Source of the DNA: UBA7672 sp963784415
GTDB taxonomy: Bacteria > Pseudomonadota > Alphaproteobacteria > Caulobacterales > Hyphomonadaceae
Assembly: GCA_963784415.1 (NCBI GenBank)
Contig: CAWARK010000002.1
Coordinates: forward strand, 564,605 to 628,604
DNA: 64,000 nt
Reading direction: 5' to 3'
The notes below the pieces were generated by a model. The model had not been told where the DNA came from. It saw only the letters and a list, made by a program, of their open reading frames with translations, and made no database searches. Shown here one piece after another: positions 31,469-41,436 of the stretch. The number at the start of each line of letters is the position of its first letter. The first letter of the stretch is position 1. Both the position numbers and the translations under genes were made by a program.

Positions 31469-33772
31469 TCAGGCCGCCGGTCGACGACGAAGCGGAAGCA
31501 CCTTGGTCGGCGGGTGCACGACACCCTCCTTCTTGTCGACCTCGGAGGCAGGCATCGGTCGGCTGTAGAGGAAGCCCTGAACCTCGGTGCAGCCAAGGCT
31601 GGCGAGGATCGCGGCCTGCTCCTCGTTTTCGACGCCTTCAGCCGTGACGCGCATGCCGAGATCGCGGGCGAGAGAGATGACGGCGCGAACAATCGCCTTG
31701 TTCTCGTGCGATGAGTCGATGTCGCGCACAAAGCGTTGGTCGATCTTTATCTTGTCGAACGGGAAGGCGCGCAGGTAGCTCAACGACGAGTACCCGGTCC
31801 CGAAATCGTCGAGCGCAATCTTGACGCCCAGCTCACGCAGGGCGTGCAGCGTGCGGATGTTGTGCTCGGTCTCGTCCATCAGGACGCTTTCGACGATCTC
31901 GATCTCAAGACGGCTCGGGTCGAGCTGCGAGGCGGCCAGCGCGCCAACGATCGTCGCCACCAGCGACGGGTTTTTCATCTGGGCCGGCGACAGGTTGATC
32001 GCAACCGCCACGTCGTCTTTCCACTGGGCGGCTTCCTCGATCGCCCTGCGGATCACCCACTCGCCGAGCGGCACGATGACGCCGGTTTCCTCAGCGCACG
32101 AGATGAACAGGGCGGGCGAGACAAGGCCGTGGCCCGGGCGGTTCCAGCGCAGCAGGGTCTCGTAGCCGGAAACCTTGTGCGTGCGCGTGTTCACGAGCGG
32201 CTGGAAGTAGACATCCATGGCTTCGTTCGCGAGAGCGGCGCGAAGATCGGTTTCGAGATCGGCGCGAACGCGGGCGTCTTCCTCCATGCCGGGCTCGAAG
32301 AAGCGAGCACAGCCGCGGCCCTGGGCCTTGGCGCGATAGAGCGCGAGCTCGGCGTTCTTCATCAGCTCGGCGGGATCGGTGCCGTTATCTGGCGCAATGG
32401 CGACGCCGACGCTGCCGCCGGCGAGGATTTCCTTGCCGCCAAGGAAGACCGGAGCAAGCAGGGCATCGACGATCAGGTCGGCAAGTTCGATCGCTTCGTC
32501 CGCGATGACATCGCCCTTCAGCACGGCGAATTCGTCACCGCCCAGGCGCGCCAGGAAGGCCTGCGGGCCGACGCTGTCGCGCAGGCGTTCGGCGACGACC
32601 TTCAGGTAGGCATCGCCCGCCGGGTGACCCTGCGTGTCGTTGATCGTCTTGAAGTTGTCGAGGTCGACCACGAAGAGCGCGAAGCCTTCGCCGCCCGATT
32701 CCGCATCTGCCTGCGCGATCTCGAGCTGGCGGACCAGCATGGCGCGGTTCGGAAGGTCGGTGAGGCCGTCGAATTCGGTGACGTACGCGATCCGCGCTTC
32801 AGCATCGCGCGAACGGGTGATGTCGGAGCAGACGCCGCGCCAGCCACCATCCGATGTCGGCTGGCCGCTGAGCGACCACCAGGCATCGCGGCCGCTGATC
32901 GCGACGCGGAGCACTTCGTCCTGGAAGGACTTGCGCTGCTTCAGCAGAGTGTCGAGCTGATGGGCGGATTCCGGCGCGAACAGGGCGAGCAGGCTGCCGC
33001 CTTCGAGGATGTCGGCCGGAAGGGCGGTTGCGTCGATGAAACGCTGTGACGGACGCGAGAGCCGGCCAGCTGCATCCACGCGCCAGAGCCAGTCGGCAGA
33101 GTGAGCTTCGAAATCGCGGAGCAGCAGGCCCATCGTTTCGGTGGCTTCCTGCGTTGCGGCGTTGGCGAGCTGGCGGTTCACTTCGGTCGCGTGATTGGTG
33201 GCCGCGAAGCGTTGCAGCGCCATGACGGTCGCGCTGATCAGCAGGATCGCGTTGATCGACCAGGCGTGATTGCCGATCACCATGCCAAAACAGGCGCCGG
33301 CGCCGACAAGGACAGAGTAACCGAGCGAGGCGAGCGGGAAGCTGGAATGAAGCAGCGCGCCGACGCAGAGGATGGCGGCGGTGAAGAGGCCCAGCAGGAG
33401 ATCGTGTTCCGAACCGCTCGATGCAATGAGCATCGCGATGATCAGGCCCCAGGCGGCGCCCGACATGAGCGTGTAGCGGACAATGCGGTTGTCCGCGATT
33501 TTCGCGTCCACCTGTTGTTCAGGCGTCTGGCTGTCGCGGAGGCGCAGGAAAATCAGGACGGCGCTGGTGTAGCACCAGACGAAAACCAGCGGCATCGCCG
33601 TGTTGTTCCAGAACGCGAAGGTGAGGACGACGGCGTTCAGGAGTGAGTGGATCGCTGCCAGCGGCGCGAGCGAATGAAAGGCTTTACGACGCGCAGCGCT
33701 GATCGCTTCGCGCTGGCTTTCGGGGATCTCCACCTCGCCGAGGAAGATCGTCCTGATGCTCGAGACGTTCAT
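31469..33772 (-). CDS. Membrane GGDEF-EAL cyclic-di-GMP protein
   Basis: A 767-residue signalling protein. About six membrane helices (35-205) form the input, followed by a PAS-like region (about 225-335). The GGDEF domain (about 345-505) has an intact RLGGDEFAV at residues 409-417. The EAL domain (about 515-760) reads GYETLLRW in place of EAL and keeps IEIVESV, DDFGTGYSSLSYL, FDKIKIDQRFV and TAEGVENEEQ. Both catalytic sets look usable, so it could make or break c-di-GMP depending on its input. It is monocistronic. Confidence 0.92.
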   Translation of the reverse strand: MNVSSIRTIFLGEVEIPESQREAISAARRKAFHSLAPLAAIHSLLNAVVLTFAFWNNTAMPLVFVWCYTSAVLIFLRLRDSQTPEQQVDAKIADNRIVRYTLMSGAAWGLIIAMLIASSGSEHDLLLGLFTAAILCVGALLHSSFPLASLGYSVLVGAGACFGMVIGNHAWSINAILLISATVMALQRFAATNHATEVNRQLANAATQEATETMGLLLRDFEAHSADWLWRVDAAGRLSRPSQRFIDATALPADILEGGSLLALFAPESAHQLDTLLKQRKSFQDEVLRVAISGRDAWWSLSGQPTSDGGWRGVCSDITRSRDAEARIAYVTEFDGLTDLPNRAMLVRQLEIAQADAESGGEGFALFVVDLDNFKTINDTQGHPAGDAYLKVVAERLRDSVGPQAFLARLGGDEFAVLKGDVIADEAIELADLIVDALLAPVFLGGKEILAGGSVGVAIAPDNGTDPAELMKNAELALYRAKAQGRGCARFFEPGMEEDARVRADLETDLRAALANEAMDVYFQPLVNTRTHKVSGYETLLRWNRPGHGLVSPALFISCAEETGVIVPLGEWVIRRAIEEAAQWKDDVAVAINLSPAQMKNPSLVATIVGALAASQLDPSRLEIEIVESVLMDETEHNIRTLHALRELGVKIALDDFGTGYSSLSYLRAFPFDKIKIDQRFVRDIDSSHENKAIVRAVISLARDLGMRVTAEGVENEEQAAILASLGCTEVQGFLYSRPMPASEVDKKEGVVHPPTKVLPLRRRPAA

Positions 33773-33896
33773 AAAGCACTAGCCGCCAGCCCCACCCGGC
33801 GCCCCTTCTTCCCGTGCACACTGGCAGAATAGAGTCGATTTCCCGTAAACGAATTGAGGAAATTTCATCGACCCTGATGTGAAGCTGATGAAAAGA

Positions 33897-34914
33897 TCAG
33901 GCGAGGTAGGCAGCGAAGGCGTCGATCTCCGAAGGCTCGGTCGCCCATGAGCAGACGAAGCGGTGCGAGCCGTCGATCCACGGATAAAACGTAGCGCCCG
34001 CTGCAGAAAGCCGGTCGGCCATGCCTTCGGGAAGATGCGCAAACACTTCATTGCCATCGACGGGATGGGCGAGTTCGGCGCCTGCGCGGGTTAATGCCGT
34101 CGCAAGATTGGTTGCCGAAGTGTTGGCGCGGCGCGCGAGTTGCAACCACAGGCCGTCCTTCAGATAGGCCGACATCTGGGCCGCGAGGAAACGCATCTTT
34201 GGCGGCATGTGGCCGGCGCGCTTGGCGCGGATCTTGAGATCGTGTGCGCGTTGCCGAGCGGCGCCGAACAGGATGATCGCTTCGCACCCGACGGCGCCGT
34301 TCTTGGTCGCGCCGAAGCAGAGCACGTCGACACCGGCGCGCCATGTCATCTCGGCGGGCGAGGCGCCGGTGGAGACGAGCGCGTTGGCGAGGCGGGCGCC
34401 ATCAAGGTGAACGGCGAGGCCGGCTTCGCGCGCAAGGGCTGCGCGCTCGGCGATCTCGAACGGGCGGTAGGCGGCGCCACTCTCCGTGAGGTTTGACAGC
34501 GACAGGACGTGGGCCGGCGTCTCGTGCACGAAGTCGTGCCGGTTGACGGCGATCTTGTCGCGCAGGGCCGCCATGTCGATGCGGGCATGCTGCGCCGGGC
34601 AGGAGCGAGAGCTTGGCGCCGCCGGTGAAGAATTCGGGCGCGCCGCGTTCGTCACGTTCGATATGCGCTTCGCTGTGACAGAGGACGCCGCCATGGGGCG
34701 GGCAGAGCGTGGCGAGCGAGAGGGCGTTGGCGGCGGTGCCGGACGAGACGAGCCAGATGTCGAGATCGGTCTCGAATACGTCGCGCAAGGCCTTGTGTGC
34801 GGAGGCCGTCCACGGGTCCGAGCCATAGCTGGGAGAGGGGCCTTTGGAGGCGGCGAGCATCGCCTCCAGAATGGCGGGATGCGCGGGCGCGGCGGTGTCG
34901 GACGAGAAATTCAT
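33897..34914 (-). pseudogene. Low-specificity L-threonine aldolase with one frameshift
   Basis: A PLP enzyme that splits L-threonine or L-allo-threonine to glycine and acetaldehyde. The start MNFSSDTAAPAHPAILEAM and YGSDPWTASAHKAL are in one frame. After LSLLPGA an extra base near 34588-34600 shifts into the frame that continues HARIDMAALRDK, GLAVHLDGARLANALV and VLCFGATKNGAVGCEAII, where the Lys of TKNG holds PLP. The rest runs to the stop at 33897. The intact length would be 338 residues, normal for the family. A sequencing error is the simplest explanation. Confidence 0.82.
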
Positions 34915-35029
34915 GTGGCCTCCGCCCCCTGTGGAGCGGAAATCCGGGGCGCGGGCAAGCGGGGGCGCCCCTTTTACAAAACGATGACCGGGTGCATTCT
35001 TCCAAAAAAAGACGCCGGGAGAAATCGCC

Positions 35030-36216
35030 ATGCCTTATGCCTCGGGTCGCGTGATCCATGATGCCGACAGCCATCTGATGGAGCTGCCGGACAGTCTTGA
35101 GCCGTTCATCGATGGCAAATTCCTCGACGCCTATCGCGAGCTTCCGAAGGTGAAGAAGGCGCGCCAGCAGGCGTATGTCGAGCAGGCGCGGGCGCGGCAG
35201 GCGGATGAGAGTTTTCGCGAAGGCGCGGACGCGAACATCATGCTGCGCAAGAATTACGATGCGATGGGCGCCTTCCTGAAAGCGGATCGGCCGCGTGCGC
35301 TGGACCAGCTGGGCTTTGCGAGCCAGCTCGTGTTTACGACGTGGTGCCTCAACAATTTCGGTCTGGAGAAAGCCGGCAGGACGCGGCGCTGGGTTATGCG
35401 ACGGCGAGCGCGCACAACCGGATGATGACGGACTTCTGCGCGACGGACAGGCGCTTCCTCGGCACGGCCTACATCCCGCTGTTCGATATCGAGCGCGCGA
35501 TCGTGACGGCGCGCGAGGCGATTGCCATGGGGGCAAAGGCCCTGCTGATCCCATCACGACCGCAGGGCCGCTCGGCGAGCCATGTCGGCTATGACCCGAT
35601 CTGGGCGATGGCGCAGGAGGCGGGTATCCCGATCCTGTTCCACGTTGGGGACGAGAAGAAGCTGGACGAGCAGTATTTCGAGAATGGCCTGCCGCGCGTG
35701 AAGGACTTTCATGGCGGGGAGGAGAATTTCACGTCGGTCTCCTACCTGGCCATTCCGCATTCGGTGGAGCTGACGCTGGCCGCGATGATCATCGATGGCG
35801 TGCTGGATCGCTTTCCGCACCTGAAATTCGGCGCGATCGAGCTGGGCGCATCGTGGCTGCCGGGCTGGATGCGCAATCTCGATGGGGCGGCGATGGCGTT
35901 CGCGAAGAACGAGGATCGGCTGCAGAAGCTATCGATGAAGCCTTCGGAGTTCGTGCAGCGGCAGGTGCGCGTGACGCCTTATCCGCATGAGGATGTCGGC
36001 TGGCTGATCGCCAATGCCGGGGAGGAGATCTTCCTGTTCTCGTCGGACTATCCACATGTCGAGGGCGGGCGGAATCCGCTGAAGCGTTTCAATGACAGCC
36101 TTGCTGGTTCGTCGGCGCGGGCGGCCGATCGGTTCTACTGTGACAACTTCATCGATTTGATGGGGGCGGGGCTGGCGGAGGACTTGCGTTACCCGCGGCA
36201 TCTTGCGGTGGCGTAG
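35030..36216 (+). pseudogene. Amidohydrolase_2-type metal hydrolase with one frameshift
   Basis: The N-terminus (GRVIHDADSHLMELPDSLEP) carries the DxDxH motif of the amidohydrolase-2/ACMS decarboxylase-like family. After NNFGLEKAG a missing base near 35373-35380 breaks the frame. The continuation in the other frame, ALGYATASAHNRMMTDFC, then GIPILFHVGDEKKLDE and FGAIELGASWLPGWMRN, ends with LFSSDYPHVEGGRNP, where the Asp of SSDYPH is the usual metal ligand. The full length is about 395 residues. The GGGAG ribosome site is 8 bases before ATG. The substrate is unknown; relatives act on aromatic ring-cleavage products. Confidence 0.8.
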
Positions 36217-36220
36217 ACAA

Positions 36221-36252
36221 GAAAAAGACGCGCTTCGATGAAGCGCGCCTTT
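36221..36252 (+). terminator. Terminator after the amidohydrolase
   Basis: CGCGCTTC, loop GAT, GAAGCGCG followed by CCTTTCCC. An A-rich stretch before it allows use from the other strand too. Confidence 0.7.
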
Positions 36253-36431
36253 CCCGTTACTCTACTCGACTAACTCTACACGGCCGATGACCACTTGATT
36301 CGGCCAACACCAATTACGCATACGCGGACGGGGCTCGCGAGGGCCGATAGCAGTGCCCGCTGCGAATGCCGCATGCGTAGCGTCTCGCATGGCGTAGGCT
36401 TAAAGGGAGGCCGGTTGGCGGAGCGTGGGTC

Positions 36432-36911
36432 CTACGCTCCTTTTGGCTTTGGCGTCGCCACGGGCTCGGTCGGCGTCCACCGGAAAATGCGGTTGATCAC
36501 GCACCGGTCTGTTCCCATTTGCTGCGACGAACCGCCGGGCATTATTGAGTCCGTCACGAGCAGCCGGTCGCCCGACCGCAGACAGGTTGAGTCGGAGGTT
36601 GGGACGACGCCCATCGCGTCGCGCAGCGCGTAGCAGGCGCGGCGCATTTCGATCAGGTAGCTTTCCTTGTTCATGCTGATGACGACCGTGTCGCTGCTGT
36701 TCTCGCTAAAGCCGGAGATCGCGCGCACTGGGCAGATCTGTTGAAGCTCCTCGCCCAGACGTGCATCGCCCATGAATTTGTCGGCGCCGCCTGACTTGGG
36801 AGCGGCAGTCGCGCCTGGCGCGTCACCGGTCCCCGCACATGCGGCCAACGACACAACAGCTGCCGCGCTGGCGGACAAAACCCAGCTACAGTTTTTGGTA
36901 CGCTTCGTCAT
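36432..36911 (-). CDS. Lipoprotein, possibly DUF6491-like
   Basis: A 159-residue lipoprotein: basic start MTKRTKNCSW, signal core VLSASAAAVVSLAAC, Cys about 24. The mature part has four well-spaced Cys (QICPVRAISGF, RRACYALRDAM, STCLRSGDRL, TDRCVINRIFRW) that may form two disulfides or bind a ligand. The pattern of I-W/F-ending strands resembles DUF6491 proteins, but I am not sure. ATG 36911 is chosen because it gives the signal peptide; the frame is open upstream. Confidence 0.65.
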   Translation of the reverse strand: MTKRTKNCSWVLSASAAAVVSLAACAGTGDAPGATAAPKSGGADKFMGDARLGEELQQICPVRAISGFSENSSDTVVISMNKESYLIEMRRACYALRDAMGVVPTSDSTCLRSGDRLLVTDSIMPGGSSQQMGTDRCVINRIFRWTPTEPVATPKPKGA

Positions 36912-36990
36912 TGATCGCCCCCCGGCGTGCTGTTTCGCATATCGCTGAACCGCGACTCTAGCGGAAACGCCGCTGAGTACAAAACGGGCG

Positions 36991-37035
36991 GAAAACAAAA
37001 CGGGCGCGGAGTGGAGTGATCCAACTCGCGCGCCC
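36991..37035 (-). terminator. Terminator of the phasin gene
   Basis: On the minus strand GGGCGCGCGAGT pairs with ACTCCGCGCCC (one bulge) and is followed by GTTTTGTTTT. It lies about 70 bases after the phasin stop. Confidence 0.7.
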
Positions 37036-37106
37036 TTTGTAGGATCAGATGTCAGACCGCGGCGTCCGGGGGAGGAGGTCCGGACCCGCAGTCTCGCGAA
37101 GAAAGC

Positions 37107-37535
37107 TTAGGCAGCTTTCTTGGCGGTTTTGACGGCGGCTTTCACCGACGCGGTGGCTTCTTCGACAGCTTTCGGCGTCATCGCGACGACGCTGTCGAGC
37201 AGCTCGGTCTGGGCTTTTTTCGCAACTTCAGCGTAGGCCATCAGGCGGGCCGGGATGTCTTGCATGGCAGCTTGGGCCAGTTCGCCGGCTTTTTTGGCGT
37301 AGGCAGTCGGCTGGGCTTCCGGGGTCATCAGGGTCGTCGCCTGGCTGGCGGCGTCCGTCATCCAGGCAGTCGTCAGCTCGACGTTCTTGTTGAGAGCTTC
37401 GATCGCGACGGCGCGGTATTTCGCGGCCATGTCGTTGAAGGCTTTCATCGGCGCGGCGTTGGCGAAATCCGGGGTGAATTTCGAGAATTGTTCGAACGAC
37501 TTGGTGAAGTCGAACATGTCGGTCATCGGGTTCAT
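37107..37535 (-). CDS. phaP: Phasin
   Basis: A 142-residue helical amphipathic protein that coats polyhydroxyalkanoate granules. It matches phasin-2 proteins: FDFTKSFEQFSKFTPDFAN, MAAKYRAVAIEALNKNVELTT, QATTLMTPEAQPTAYAKKAGELAQAAM and an Ala/Lys-rich end KAAVKTAKKAA like PHA-granule and histone-like tails. ATG 37535 follows CCAAGGAGCTCCCC. It has its own terminator and lies upstream, on the same strand, of the phaC side of the PHA gene group. Confidence 0.88.
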   Translation of the reverse strand: MNPMTDMFDFTKSFEQFSKFTPDFANAAPMKAFNDMAAKYRAVAIEALNKNVELTTAWMTDAASQATTLMTPEAQPTAYAKKAGELAQAAMQDIPARLMAYAEVAKKAQTELLDSVVAMTPKAVEEATASVKAAVKTAKKAA

Positions 37536-37650
37536 GGGGAGCTCCTTGGGACGTTCAATCTTGTTGAGACCATCTAATGCCGCACTGCGGCAAAGGCAAG
37601 ATTAATTTTGCCGCAGGTGCGAAAGAATTTCTGCAGGAGCGAAGGGGCGG

Positions 37651-38508
37651 TTAGCCTGACGTTAGGGAATTAACCGGCTCTCGCCCGCGGACGCTGAGGC
37701 AGGCGAAGCCAAGCCACCAGCCGATTACGAAGCTCAGGCCGTATCCGGCGAGCGGGACGGGGTAGGCGCCGAGCAGGAAAGCCGCGCCGGTGAGGGCGAA
37801 ATAGCCGGTCAGCGCCATGCCGGGTCCGCGAAGCTCCGGCGTGGAAGCAAGCAGGAGCGGGCTGAGGCAGGTGGCGGCGAGCGCGATTCCCATGGCGACG
37901 GCGAGGGCTGGCTGCTGGCTCAAGGCGAGGGCGAAGATGCCTTCGACGTGCGGGACCGGTAGGAGCGGGTTCGGGCTGATGGCGCAGAGGGCGATCGCGA
38001 GAAGGGTCACGATGGCCAGCAGGATCGTGGTGCGTGCGCGCATCCTTGGCACGGCGAGCAGCAGCGCGGCGGGTACGAAGGCAAGGAGCTGCGAGAGGTC
38101 GGGCTGCAAGGCGAGCAGCGTGAAGATCGCGGCCAGATAGAGCGGCAGCCGGCGGGCGGGCGTGCGATGCAGCGTGGCGACGGCGGCGGGCAGGACGAGC
38201 GCGGCGGCGTTGAGCTGGACGGGGCCGAGATCGAGCCAGCGGTGAACGCCTTCCTGGCCGGAGCTGATGAAGCTAAGCGCGATGACGATGACGGCGAGTG
38301 ACGGCAGCGCTGCGCCAAGCCAGCCGCGGCTGGCGAGAAAGATGGCGATAGCGGCGGCGACGAGCCACGCAACGGGATTGCGGATCCAGATGCCGAGGGG
38401 GATATCGGCTTGCGCCATCGTGACTGCGCCGAGGACGATGGTGAGCAGGGAGGCGAGGGCGAACACCCACAGGGCGCGCATGCGCGTGCGATCGGGGGCT
38501 GTGGTCAC
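37651..38508 (-). CDS. FtsW/RodA-like multi-pass membrane protein beside phaC
   Basis: A 285-residue inner-membrane protein with about nine helices. The block GVHRWLDLGPVQLNAAALVLP and LLALQPDLSQLLAFVPAAL echo the RW.lG...Q..E and LQPDLGTA signatures of SEDS proteins (FtsW/RodA). It is much shorter than those (about 370-400), and the catalytic Asp region is only partly matched. It could be a reduced SEDS relative or an unrelated transporter with chance likeness. It begins 3 bases after the phaC stop, so it is almost certainly co-transcribed with phaC. Confidence 0.6.
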   Translation of the reverse strand: MTTAPDRTRMRALWVFALASLLTIVLGAVTMAQADIPLGIWIRNPVAWLVAAAIAIFLASRGWLGAALPSLAVIVIALSFISSGQEGVHRWLDLGPVQLNAAALVLPAAVATLHRTPARRLPLYLAAIFTLLALQPDLSQLLAFVPAALLLAVPRMRARTTILLAIVTLLAIALCAISPNPLLPVPHVEGIFALALSQQPALAVAMGIALAATCLSPLLLASTPELRGPGMALTGYFALTGAAFLLGAYPVPLAGYGLSFVIGWWLGFACLSVRGREPVNSLTSG

Positions 38509-38511
38509 CTC

Positions 38512-40302
38512 CTACTCGCGAACGTAACGGCCGGGGGCCGGTTCGAGGCGCGGGGTCGATTCCGGGAAGCTGTCGGCGGCGTCGATCTTCTTGCCGGAGC
38601 GCTTGGCGAGCCAGGTGACCCAGTCCGGCCACCACGATCCGTCATGCGCTTCGGTGCCGGCGCGCCAGGCGTCGAGGTCTGTGCCGGGGTCGGCGTCGGA
38701 GACCCAGTAGCCGTACTTGTTCTTGGCGGGCGGGTTCACGATGCCGGCGATGTGGCCGGACTGCGCGAGCACGAAGCGGCCGCCGCCTTTCAGGCGCGAG
38801 AGGCCTTTGAACGAAGCGGTCCACGGCGCGATGTGATCTTTCTCGCAGGCGACGACGTAGTGAGGCACCTTGATCTCGTCGAGGCTGACCTTCGCGCCAT
38901 CGACTTCGAAATTGCCCTTGGCGAAGTCGTTGTCGCGATAGAGATGCGTGAGGTATTCCTGCGCCATGCGTTCGGGCAGGCGCGTTGAATCCTCGTTCCA
39001 GAACAGCAGGTCGAATTTCGGGCGCGGTTCGCCGAGCAGGTAGGCCTTCACGGCGGGTCCGTAGACGAGGTCGTTCGGGCGCAGGTAGCTGAACGTGCGC
39101 GCCATGATGCGCTGGTCGAGATAGCCCTTGCGCTTGGCCTCGATCATGATGCCGGAGATGAAGCCTTCATCGATGAAGGACTTCAGCGGGCCGGGGTCTT
39201 CGAAGTCGGTCAGCGCCGTGAAGAAGGTGCAGGACTTGGCGGGGTTCTCCTGCTTGGTCTTGGCGAGCCAGGCCTGCGTGAGCGCGAGCGTGGTGCCGCC
39301 GATGCAGTAGCCGACGACGTTGATGCCGTCATTGCCGTGCAGCTCGTTGACCTTGTTCATGGCGGGCACGATGCCCTCCTGGACATAGCTTTCCATGCCG
39401 TAGTCGCGCAGGTCTTCGCGCGGGTTCTTCCAGCTGACGATGTAGACGGCGACGCCTTGCTCGGTGAGCCATTTCACCAGCGAGGATTTCGGCTGCAGGT
39501 CGAGGATGTAGAACTTGTTGATCCAGGGCGGGATCAGCAGGAGCGGACGGGAATAGACCTTCTCCGTCACCGGCTCGTAGCGGATCAGCTGGAACAGCGG
39601 CGTCTCGAAGACGACGTGACCGGGGGTGGTGGCGAGCGTTTCGCCGACCTTGAAAGCGTCGGGGTCTGCAAGCGTCACCAGCAGGTCGCCGCTGTTGCGC
39701 TCGAGATCCTTCACGAGGTTCTCGAGACCTTCGACGAGCGATTTGCCATTGGTCTCGACCGCTTTCTTCAGCGCTACCGGATTCGAGGCGAGGAAGTTGG
39801 AGGGTGAGAACAGGTCGACCAGCTGGTGCGTGAAGAAGTGGATCTGCTCGGAGTGCTTCTCGTCCTCGCCCTCGGACGCCGAGTCGGCGAGCGTTTCGAG
39901 ATAGGCGGACATGATCTGGTACTGGCGCTTCAGGTAGTAGAAGAACGGGTGCTTGTCCCATTCCTCGTCCGAGAAGCGCGCATCCTCCGGCCCTTTTGCC
40001 TCGGCCGCCTTTGGCGCGCGCTGGGCGCCGGAGAGCAGGGCCTGAGTCATTTCGGCGTAGAGGGCGGTGGTGTGCTGCCAGAATTCGACCTGCGACGAGA
40101 ACGCCTTCATCGGGTTCGCCATCCAGCTCTGGGCCTGACCCATGGCGGTGCGCAGGAGAAGCGGGGAGCCGGGGCCTTCGACGCCGGGATTGCGGACTTC
40201 ACGGCGGGAGACCGCCAGAAACAGCCGCTGGAGCAGGAAGTTTATGCGCTGGAAGTTCTGGCCAACTTCAAAGGCGCCGAGTGAGCCAGCCTGATCGTTC
40301 AT
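38512..40302 (-). CDS. phaC: Class I poly(3-hydroxyalkanoate) synthase
   Basis: The enzyme polymerises 3-hydroxyacyl-CoA into PHA on the granule surface. The 596-residue protein has an N-terminal helical part and an alpha/beta-hydrolase domain. The lipase-like box VGYCIGG carries the nucleophile Cys near 333. The catalytic Asp is consistent with VVACEKDHIAPW and the His with LAQSGHIAGIVNPP. PWINKFYILDLQP and WWPDWVTWLAKRSG are typical of class I. ATG 40302 has AGG seven bases upstream; an in-frame ATG at 40365 adds 21 residues but lacks a ribosome site. It pairs with phasin and PhaR nearby. Confidence 0.95.
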   Translation of the reverse strand: MNDQAGSLGAFEVGQNFQRINFLLQRLFLAVSRREVRNPGVEGPGSPLLLRTAMGQAQSWMANPMKAFSSQVEFWQHTTALYAEMTQALLSGAQRAPKAAEAKGPEDARFSDEEWDKHPFFYYLKRQYQIMSAYLETLADSASEGEDEKHSEQIHFFTHQLVDLFSPSNFLASNPVALKKAVETNGKSLVEGLENLVKDLERNSGDLLVTLADPDAFKVGETLATTPGHVVFETPLFQLIRYEPVTEKVYSRPLLLIPPWINKFYILDLQPKSSLVKWLTEQGVAVYIVSWKNPREDLRDYGMESYVQEGIVPAMNKVNELHGNDGINVVGYCIGGTTLALTQAWLAKTKQENPAKSCTFFTALTDFEDPGPLKSFIDEGFISGIMIEAKRKGYLDQRIMARTFSYLRPNDLVYGPAVKAYLLGEPRPKFDLLFWNEDSTRLPERMAQEYLTHLYRDNDFAKGNFEVDGAKVSLDEIKVPHYVVACEKDHIAPWTASFKGLSRLKGGGRFVLAQSGHIAGIVNPPAKNKYGYWVSDADPGTDLDAWRAGTEAHDGSWWPDWVTWLAKRSGKKIDAADSFPESTPRLEPAPGRYVRE

Positions 40303-40610
40303 GATCTGCCTAAAAACGTTTCCTGTGCGATAGGTAACACTGCCCTTGAAGCGGTCAAACGCCATATGGAAAAAGGATTTTTTCGGCAGCGCAGCATTTC
40401 CAGACGCCCTGACGGAAGGCGATCAACCCGTTTTGACGACCTGCGGCAAATCCGTGCTTCGTGAATCGGGTGGAGCCGTGTAGACCGGCGATGGGGATGC
40501 TGCACCTGCTCACTGAAGTCGGCTTGATTGCCCTGGAGACGCCTCCGCACATGCAGATTGGCTCCCTCTCACGCTGGTTGAAGCGCGACGCCGTTACCTG
40601 GGAAGGCGCG
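40303..40610. other. Divergent intergenic region between phaC and the alpha/beta hydrolase
   Basis: About 300 bases. Frames from both sides are partly open here (phaC could start at 40365; the hydrolase could start at 40461, 40491 or 40551). An A-rich/T-rich stretch near 40364-40385 is the likeliest promoter area. PhaR operators were not recognised. Confidence 0.35.
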
Positions 40611-41406
40611 ATGTTCACCGTGTCGGTCCAGGGGACTGGACGCGATGTTGTGTTCATCCACGGTCTGGCGGCCTCGCCTGAGTGCTGGGAAGAGGCGGGC
40701 GAGTTCCTGACGGGCGTGCGTTCGCATGCGATCCACATGCGCGGCTTTGCCGGGCTGGCGCCGAGCGCTTTTCGCGATCCGATGAACTTCATGAAGCCGA
40801 TGGCCGATGCGCTGGCCGGCTATATCCGCACGCTGAAGGCCGGGCCGGTGGCGGTCGTCGGACATTCGATGGGCGGGATCATCGCCCTGATGCTGGCGCG
40901 CGACCATGCCGACGTGGTCGACCGCGTCATGGTGGTGGACGTGCCGGCGTATTTCTCGGTGCTGATCAACCCGTTCGCCACGGCCACGGCCATGGCGCCT
41001 TTCGCCCAGCATTCGCGTCGCAGCTATGTCGAGCGGTCCAAGCTGGACCTGCACGAAGATATCCGCCGGACGACCGAAAAGCTGGTGCGCGATCCGGCCC
41101 ATATGGCCCGCATCATCAAATGGGGCGTGGCCTCGGACCGCCAGACCACGGCGGACGTGATGGCCGAGGTGATGGTGACCGACCTGCGCGGCGACATCGC
41201 AGCGCATCGAAGCGCCGGTGGACGTGATCTATGCCTGGGACCGGACGACGCCGACGTCCAAGCTGGGCATCGACCAGGTTTATACCTCGTCCTATTCCGG
41301 CCTGCGGGATGGGCGGCGGCTTCGCATCGACGACGCCCGTCACTATGTAATGTTTGACCAGCCTGCGGCGTTCTACGGCGCCGTCGAAGCGTGGCTGGCG
41401 CGCTAA
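40611..41406 (+). pseudogene. Alpha/beta hydrolase with one frameshift, next to phaR
   Basis: An alpha/beta-fold hydrolase of about 264 residues. ATG 40611 follows GGAAGG and begins MFTVSVQGTGRDVVFIHGLA, with the oxyanion HG motif. The nucleophile elbow GHSMGG lies near residue 87. After VTDLRGDIAA an extra base near 41204 breaks the frame; the other frame continues APVDVIYAWDRTTPTSKLG, then DDARHYVMFDQPAAFY with the catalytic His. The intact protein resembles esterases and epoxide-hydrolase-like enzymes. Position between phaC and phaR suggests a possible PHA-related or acyl-CoA thioesterase role, but this is only inferred. Confidence 0.8.
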
Positions 41407-41436
41407 GATACCATCGACAGACTTGCCGGATTGACC

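Noticed and set aside
31736..33049. 437-codon frame opposite the GGDEF/EAL gene
   Set aside because: Antisense shadow; GGDEF and EAL motifs are intact on the other strand.
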